NCBI GenBank assembly: GCA_030840515.1
Contig: JAVEEJ010000078.1
Location: 1 to 26,132, forward strand
DNA from: Frankiaceae bacterium
GTDB taxonomy: Bacteria; Actinomycetota; Actinomycetes; JAVEEJ01
Direction: 5' to 3'
DNA length: 26,132 nucleotides
In this document: one piece after another, positions 22,144-26,132 of the stretch
Position numbering within the stretch: the stretch's first letter is position 1
How the letters are laid out: each line of letters opens with the position of its first letter
Made by a program: the position numbers and the translations under genes
The notes under the pieces: model-generated
The model's input: only the letters and a program-made list of their open reading frames with translations
Told to the model about the DNA's origin: nothing
The model's database searches: none

Positions 22144-23372
22144 CACGACGCCAGCCCCCTGATGCGGGCCTCTCGCCGCAGGTCCTGGCGCGCGTCCGGA
22201 TGCGCCACCCTGATCAGGTTCTCGGCCTGGTCGCGGCTTGATGCCGGCCAGATGGCGGCGGCGCCCTGCTCGGTGACGACCCAGGAGTGCTGGAAGCTCG
22301 TCGCGGGGCCGTCCAGCGCGGCGACGATCGTCGAGCGGTCGGCCTTGGGATGCCACGACGGGAGAGCCACGACGGCGACGCCGTCGCGTGAGTGCAGTGC
22401 CCCGACGACGAAGTCGGACTGCCCGCCGAAGCCTGAGTAGACCCGGCTCCCGATCCACGAGGCGTTCGCCTGACCGAACAGGTCGACCTGCAACGCGCTG
22501 TTCACGGATGTCATCCGTGGGTGCCGCGCGATCTCGCCCGGATCGTTCGTCACCTCGGTGCGCAGCATGTGCACCCGCGGGTTTCCGTCCACCCAGTCGT
22601 AGAGCTCGGGGGAGCCGAAGAGGAACGAGGTGACGAGCTGCTCGTCCCGGTCGAGCGCGCCGGCTTGCTCGAGCGCGAGCACACCGTCCGAGAACATCTC
22701 GGTCCAGATCCGCAGGCCGCGCTTGCGAAGCAGCCCGGTCAGCGTCGCGTCGGGGATCCCCCCGATTCCCAGCTGCAGCGTGGCGCCGTCCTCGACGAAC
22801 CCGGCGACCCGGTCACCGATCAGACGCTCGAGGTCCCCGGGCTTGCGAGGATCAGGGCCGGCCAGCGGCTCGTCGCTGTCCATCGCGAGGTCGATCAGGT
22901 CGGTCGACAGCTCCCCATCGCCACAGGTCCACGGCATCTGCGGGTTCACCTGCGCGATCACAAGACCGCCGCGGCGGCGAACGCTCTCGATGGCTGCGGG
23001 AAGCACGTTCACCTCCACCCCCAGGGAGATCCGCCCTGCGCGAGGTGCGGTGGTGTGCAGGAGCACGATGTCGGGCGCGTGGGAGGCCGCGAACAGCCGC
23101 GGGACGAGACTCAGCCGGGCAGGCAGGTAGTCGAGGCGGGGACTGCTGCGCACGCCGGGGCCGACGAACGGGCTCTCGTGAACGACGCCGTCGCGCTCAG
23201 GGAACCCGAGTTGGGCGTTGAGGGCGAACAGGCGGTAGGTCGGGAGTGCCTTGTCGAGGTGGCCGAGCAGCGCGTGCGGAGTCGCGAAGTTGCCGGGTAC
23301 GACGACGCGTGGGCAACCGACACTCCACGGTGCCAGGGCAGCCGTGAGAGCGACCTCGTCAACCAGTTTCAT
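22143..23372 (-). CDS. Acetyl-CoA hydrolase / CoA-transferase family protein
   Basis: A 409-residue protein of the acetyl-CoA hydrolase/4-hydroxybutyrate CoA-transferase family, which moves or releases CoA through a glutamyl-CoA thioester. Two domains are visible. The N-terminal CoA-transferase fold runs to about 185. The C-terminal domain has LGIGGIPDA (201-209), WTEMFSDG (223-230) with E225 as the likely catalytic Glu, and SGFGGQSDF (313-321). ATG 23372 is chosen because GAGG lies eight bases upstream; the frame is open further, into the end of the crotonase gene, but without family sequence. It is flanked by crotonase and GNAT genes in one orientation, which suggests acyl-CoA metabolism. 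Confidence 0.88.
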   Translation of the reverse strand: MKLVDEVALTAALAPWSVGCPRVVVPGNFATPHALLGHLDKALPTYRLFALNAQLGFPERDGVVHESPFVGPGVRSSPRLDYLPARLSLVPRLFAASHAPDIVLLHTTAPRAGRISLGVEVNVLPAAIESVRRRGGLVIAQVNPQMPWTCGDGELSTDLIDLAMDSDEPLAGPDPRKPGDLERLIGDRVAGFVEDGATLQLGIGGIPDATLTGLLRKRGLRIWTEMFSDGVLALEQAGALDRDEQLVTSFLFGSPELYDWVDGNPRVHMLRTEVTNDPGEIARHPRMTSVNSALQVDLFGQANASWIGSRVYSGFGGQSDFVVGALHSRDGVAVVALPSWHPKADRSTIVAALDGPATSFQHSWVVTEQGAAAIWPASSRDQAENLIRVAHPDARQDLRREARIRGLAS

Positions 23373-23459
23373 GTCTGCATCCTCAACCGGATCGGCTCCC
23401 GTCGGCAGGGCACCCGGCACCGACCCAGCGGGACCAAAGGCCTCTTGCTGCGCGGGAGC

Positions 23460-23500
23460 CTGAGCCAGCGGCTCGCGTAGCGAGCGGGCCAGCGGCTCAG
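23460..23500. repeat. Nested inverted repeat at the crotonase stop codon
   Basis: Outer arms CTGAGCC (23460-23466) and GGCTCAG (23494-23500) enclose the hairpin GCTCGC (23471-23476) with GCGAGC (23480-23485). A direct repeat CCAGCGGCTC occurs at 23465-23474 and 23489-23498, so alternative foldings are possible. The structure spans the end of the crotonase gene and could act as an intra-operon mRNA processing or attenuation point. Confidence 0.4.
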
Positions 23501-24288
23501 CGGCCGGTGAACCGCGCCTCACGGCGCTCGATGAAGCTCTGCAGGCCTTCGACGGCATCGGCGCTGGCGAGGATGGTCGGCAGGGCAGCGCGCAGGTGCT
23601 CTATCGCGGCCGCCTCGCCCTGCGCCTCGGCGATCCGCGCGTTGGCCAAGGTCGCCTGCACGCCGAGCGGCGCCTGCGCCGCGATGAGCTGTGCCACCGC
23701 CCTCGCGCGGTCTAGCTGCTGCCCTGCCGGCACCACCTCTTGCACCAGGCCGATCCGGAGCGCCTCCTCGGCGCCGAACTCCTCGCCGGTCAGCAGGAAG
23801 CGCATCGCGTCGTGCCAGCCCAAGCGCCGCGGCGCACGCAGCGTGGCCCCACCGAACGGCATGATCCCGCGGCCGATCTCCAGCTGTCGGAACCGCACGT
23901 CCGAAGCGGCGATCACGATGTCGCTGGCCAGCGCCAGCTCGATCGAGAGGGTGAACGCGATTCCCTGCACCGCCATCACGACGGGCTTCGGCACCGGAGA
24001 GCCCCAGACGCCGAAGGGGTCGTAGTGGTGGGCACCTCCCAGCACCTGAGGCCCGTCCTTGGCCACGACGGGGCCGACCTCCGCGAGGTCCAGCCCGGCG
24101 GAGAAGTGGTCCCCGTGGCCGAAGACGACGCCGGCACGCAGGTCCGGGTCGTCGCCCAGCACGGCGTAGGCCGCACCTACCGCGTCGATCGTCGCGAGAT
24201 CCCAGGCGTTGCGCTTGCTGGCGCGGTCCACGCCGATGAGCAGGACGGCGCCGTCGCGCTCCACGGTGACGGGGCTGGATGAGGTCAT
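23497..24288 (-). CDS. Enoyl-CoA hydratase/isomerase (crotonase) family protein
   Basis: A 263-residue protein, normal crotonase length. The oxyanion-hole segments are HFSAGLDL (61-68) and VQGIAFTLSIELAL (107-120), with Ser115 where many crotonases have Gly. The active-site acidic region reads VRFRQLEIGRGIMPFGGATL (131-150), with Glu137 matching one of the two hydratase glutamates; the second position is not clearly conserved, so isomerase, hydrolase or another crotonase reaction is possible. The C-terminus FIERREARFTGR is typical. It lies 34 bp downstream of the secreted-protein gene and 124 bp upstream of the acetyl-CoA hydrolase gene, all on the minus strand. Confidence 0.88.
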   Translation of the reverse strand: MTSSSPVTVERDGAVLLIGVDRASKRNAWDLATIDAVGAAYAVLGDDPDLRAGVVFGHGDHFSAGLDLAEVGPVVAKDGPQVLGGAHHYDPFGVWGSPVPKPVVMAVQGIAFTLSIELALASDIVIAASDVRFRQLEIGRGIMPFGGATLRAPRRLGWHDAMRFLLTGEEFGAEEALRIGLVQEVVPAGQQLDRARAVAQLIAAQAPLGVQATLANARIAEAQGEAAAIEHLRAALPTILASADAVEGLQSFIERREARFTGR

Positions 24289-24322
24289 CCCGGCACGCTA
24301 CTGACTGGGCCTCAGGCCACTG

Positions 24323-25015
24323 TCACCACTGCTGGAAAGGCCCCGTCCCGGTGACGCTCAGAGACAGCCGCGCCGGGTTCTTGCCGCCCTTCGCCTCGTC
24401 GTTCACTTGGCCGAGGTCGTGGACGTCGGTGTCCTCTCCAGGCAGGGCACCGAGGTAGACGGTCAGCACATCGGGGTGCGCGGCCCCGAGGGGGGAGCCG
24501 CCGAGCTCGGAGATCGAGAGCTGGAGCTGCTCGTGCGGTGCGAGTGACCCGACGACGTGGGGGAGCCGGAAGTCGACGTTCGCGGCAGCACCTTGGGACA
24601 TCAGCGACTCGAGCGCCGTCACCGCGTGACTCGGCAGCAGCACCCGCACGGACCCCTCTGGCCCGACCGCCTGGATCGACAGGTAGAGCACCACGTCGCC
24701 AGGCACGGTGTGGGCGAGGTGCAGCCGAACGAACGGGCGGCTGTTCACCGACACCGGCCGCCGCAGCGGCTCGCTGGAGAAGGTCAAGGACTGGCCAGGC
24801 AGGAGGGTCCTCGTGGCGCGCGACATGGCCAGGCCCGGCGCGACGAGGCGCTCGGTCTTGCTCGCGGACGCGAGCCGCAGCGACACGGTGGTCGGGGTCG
24901 GCTTGCTCGCGGCGATCGCCGGAGCCAGCAGGCTGCTCACGAGCGCGCAGGCCAGCACCGCGACTGCGAGAGCGGGGGTTCTGGAACGAGTCGCCTGGGG
25001 GGCGGGGGTGCTCAT
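24323..25015 (-). CDS. Secreted protein of unknown function
   Basis: A 230-residue protein with a strong signal peptide: ALAVAVLACALVSSLLAPAIAA, with a cleavage-like APAIAA-S at about 36. The mature part looks all-beta, with segments such as RPVSVNSRPFVRLHLAHTV, GDVVLYLSIQAVGPEGSVRVLLP and RLSLSVTGTGPFQQW, and has no cysteines. No catalytic motif or named family is recognised; a carbohydrate- or lipid-binding beta-sandwich is possible. Its ATG overlaps the stop codon of the MerR gene by 4 bp (ATGA), so the two are translationally coupled. It is the only exported product of an operon that is otherwise acyl-CoA related. Confidence 0.75.
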   Translation of the reverse strand: MSTPAPQATRSRTPALAVAVLACALVSSLLAPAIAASKPTPTTVSLRLASASKTERLVAPGLAMSRATRTLLPGQSLTFSSEPLRRPVSVNSRPFVRLHLAHTVPGDVVLYLSIQAVGPEGSVRVLLPSHAVTALESLMSQGAAANVDFRLPHVVGSLAPHEQLQLSISELGGSPLGAAHPDVLTVYLGALPGEDTDVHDLGQVNDEAKGGKNPARLSLSVTGTGPFQQW

Positions 25016-25761
25016 GAGGCGGCTTGGTTCCCTCCCGCGGCCTCGGCCGCCGTCGCGATCATGTCTCCGAACACGGCTCTCACGTGCTTCTCCATACCGC
25101 GGGCCAGGTGTGCCTCGATCGACATCCGGGCGAGGGGCCGCAACCGCAGCAGCAGCGCGGTGAGCTCGGCCATCCCGTCGTCCTCGGCTCGCGTCGTGAA
25201 CCGCTGGTCGAGGTGCCCGGCCACCGTGTCCACCAGTCGACGGGCAACAGCGTCGAGCTGCGCGCCCAGCTCTGCGCTCAGGGTGAGCACCTCCTCGAGC
25301 GGGACGCCGGCTCGCACCAGCTCGGCGCCGGCGTGGAGCAGCCGCGGGCTCGGCACCAGGTAGCGGTCGCCGTCGGGGGTGACCAGGTGGAGCTCGATCG
25401 CTCGTGCCAGCAGCTCCGGGGAGAGCTGATCCGGGAACAGCGCCAGCAGCTCGTCGGGGGTGACGTAGTCGGGCACCTCGTCGCTCCAGGCGCCGGTGAT
25501 CGCCTCCTCGACCCCGAGCACCTCGGCGAGGTCGCGGCCGCCCTCCCAGGCCTGGATGAGCTCGGTGATGTGGTTGAACGTGTAGCCGCGGACGAGCAGC
25601 TGGCCGATCAGGCGCAGCCGCGCCAGGTGCGCGTCGCCGTACACGCCCACCCGTCCCTCACGGCGCGGTCCCGGGAGCAGGCCCCGGTCCTGATAGACCC
25701 GGACGTTGCGGACCGTGGTCCCGGCGGCGCGGGCGAGGTCGTCGATCCGGTAGTCGGTCAT
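25012..25761 (-). CDS. MerR family transcriptional regulator with long effector domain
   Basis: A 249-residue protein. The N-terminal winged helix-turn-helix (residues ~3-72) carries the MerR signature YRIDDLARAAGTTVRNVRVY, the wing GLLPGPRREGRVGVYGDAHLARL and the second recognition segment LIGQLLVRGYTFNHITELI. A helical C-terminal domain of ~175 residues follows, with no clustered cysteines, so a metal sensor is unlikely and a small-molecule or acyl-CoA ligand is more plausible. ATG 25761 has AGGAGG six bases upstream. It heads the minus-strand operon down to the GNAT gene and is divergent from the SDR gene. A dyad overlapping its promoter suggests autoregulation. Confidence 0.9.
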   Translation of the reverse strand: MTDYRIDDLARAAGTTVRNVRVYQDRGLLPGPRREGRVGVYGDAHLARLRLIGQLLVRGYTFNHITELIQAWEGGRDLAEVLGVEEAITGAWSDEVPDYVTPDELLALFPDQLSPELLARAIELHLVTPDGDRYLVPSPRLLHAGAELVRAGVPLEEVLTLSAELGAQLDAVARRLVDTVAGHLDQRFTTRAEDDGMAELTALLLRLRPLARMSIEAHLARGMEKHVRAVFGDMIATAAEAAGGNQAAS

Positions 25762-25833
25762 GCTCGCCCTCCTCTCCTCCGGTCGGCCATTCCCGCGGCA
25801 CGGGGTCGCGCTGCCCTCGCGACCTTCCCCGGG

Positions 25834-25849
25834 TGTGACCGAGATCACG
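25834..25849. promoter_or_regulatory. CRP-like binding site TGTGA-N6-TCACG
   Basis: TGTGA (25834-25838), six bases, then TCACG (25845-25849) differs by one base from the CRP/GlxR-type consensus TGTGA-N6-TCACA. It lies just downstream of the inferred MerR transcription start, where binding would repress, and about 100 bp upstream of the SDR start codon. This suggests a cAMP/CRP-family input on both genes. Confidence 0.5.
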
Positions 25850-25851
25850 CT

Positions 25852-25879
25852 TGACACAACTCTAGCCAGGAACGTGTCA
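25852..25879. promoter_or_regulatory. Candidate MerR autoregulatory dyad TGACAC-N16-GTGTCA
   Basis: The perfect inverted arms TGACAC (25852-25857) and GTGTCA (25874-25879) overlap the -10 box and spacer of the inferred MerR promoter. MerR-family operators typically lie in that position. GTCATTG is also tandemly repeated at 25876-25882 and 25883-25889. Confidence 0.45.
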
Positions 25880-25887
25880 TTGGTCAT
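25859..25887 (-). promoter_or_regulatory. Promoter of the MerR operon
   Basis: On the minus strand the sequence reads ATGACC (25887-25882), a 17-bp spacer and TAGAGT (25864-25859), a fair housekeeping promoter. Transcription would start near 25852 and give a ~90-nt leader with a strong AGGAGG ribosome-binding site. Confidence 0.45.
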
Positions 25888-25946
25888 TGGCACAATCGAC
25901 GGCGATACCAAACAATCCACGGCGAGATAGAGGGACAGGGGCGCCC

Positions 25947-26132
25947 ATGAGGGCACGGACGGTCAGGTCGGCGCTCGTCACCGGTGCGTCAGGGGCCTTC
26001 GGAGCCGGCGTGTGCGCCGCGCTGCGCGGGCGGGGGATCGACGTCGTCGGCCTCGACAGCCGCGGCTCGGCCGATGTGGTGGCCTGCGACATCACCGACC
26101 CGGCGGCGGTCGACGCTGCCGTCGCGCTGGCC
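25947..26132 (+). CDS. Short-chain dehydrogenase/reductase (SDR), N-terminal part
   Basis: The first 62 codons only; the gene runs off the window. The N-terminal Rossmann motif is clear: SALVTGASGAFGAGVCAAL contains the TGxxxGxG NAD(P)-binding loop, followed by IDVVGLD with an Asp after strand 2, which usually favours NAD(H). The later ACDITDPAAV is the typical D-(I/V/L)-T/S segment that contacts the adenine ring. The ATG has AGGGG five bases upstream. It is divergent from the MerR operon with a 185-bp spacer and is a likely co-target of that regulator. The catalytic Ser-Tyr-Lys residues are outside the window. Confidence 0.88.
   Translation, partial: MRARTVRSALVTGASGAFGAGVCAALRGRGIDVVGLDSRGSADVVACDITDPAAVDAAVALA

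Noticed and set aside
22144..23558. Longer acetyl-CoA hydrolase reading frame starting at 23558
   Set aside because: The extra N-terminal part overlaps the crotonase gene and is Ala/Pro/Arg-rich without family similarity; ATG 23372 has a ribosome-binding site.

Overview
The window is GC-rich chromosomal DNA from an actinobacterium (Actinomycetota). The evidence is the very high GC content with frequent GTG starts, the markers carried (a UPF0182 membrane protein, a DUF2342 zinc-metalloprotease-like protein, a YlbL-type PDZ/Lon protease and a WS/DGAT acyltransferase), an initiator tRNA without encoded CCA, U-poor perfect-hairpin terminators, and apparently leaderless genes with a TANNNT box 6-7 nt before the start codon. 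The genus cannot be fixed from the sequence alone. I see no transposase, phage gene, CRISPR array or rRNA.

Layout. 1-92: tail of an enoyl-CoA hydratase-like gene. 93-487: non-coding, with a large stem-loop and then a cluster of DnaA-box-like TGTGGA motifs. 488-3175: YgjP-type metallopeptidase, overlapping tail to tail with a DUF2342 protein, then moaE and a small membrane protein. 3244-4578 (minus): an ECF sigma factor with a fused membrane and Cys-containing extracytoplasmic tail, followed by a small secreted protein. 4823-13636 (plus): a small Ala/Glu-rich protein, the PDZ/Lon protease, an orphan multi-domain histidine kinase, UPF0182 and WS/DGAT. 13698-14363 (minus): a two-TM protein. 14557-14630: tRNA-fMet. 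14730-16360 (minus): a secreted HAF-repeat/FN3/Ig-like protein broken by a one-base frameshift.

16519-20059 (plus) is the most interesting block: ApbE-like flavin transferase, ferric-reductase-like bis-haem membrane protein, NuoF-like flavoprotein, a [3Fe-4S]-type ferredoxin and a Pro-rich secreted or anchored protein. The first four genes overlap or abut and look like one translationally coupled operon. The module could carry electrons from NAD(P)H through FMN and Fe-S centres to membrane haem and an extracytoplasmic flavoprotein. The obvious ApbE substrate, an FMN-binding-domain protein, is not in the window.

20130-21578 (plus) is a DHA2-type MFS exporter. 25761-21625 (minus) is a MerR-led operon: regulator, secreted protein, crotonase, acetyl-CoA hydrolase/transferase and GNAT acetyltransferase, which suggests acyl-CoA metabolism. 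Its promoter region carries a dyad and a CRP-like site and faces a divergent SDR gene that runs off the window end.
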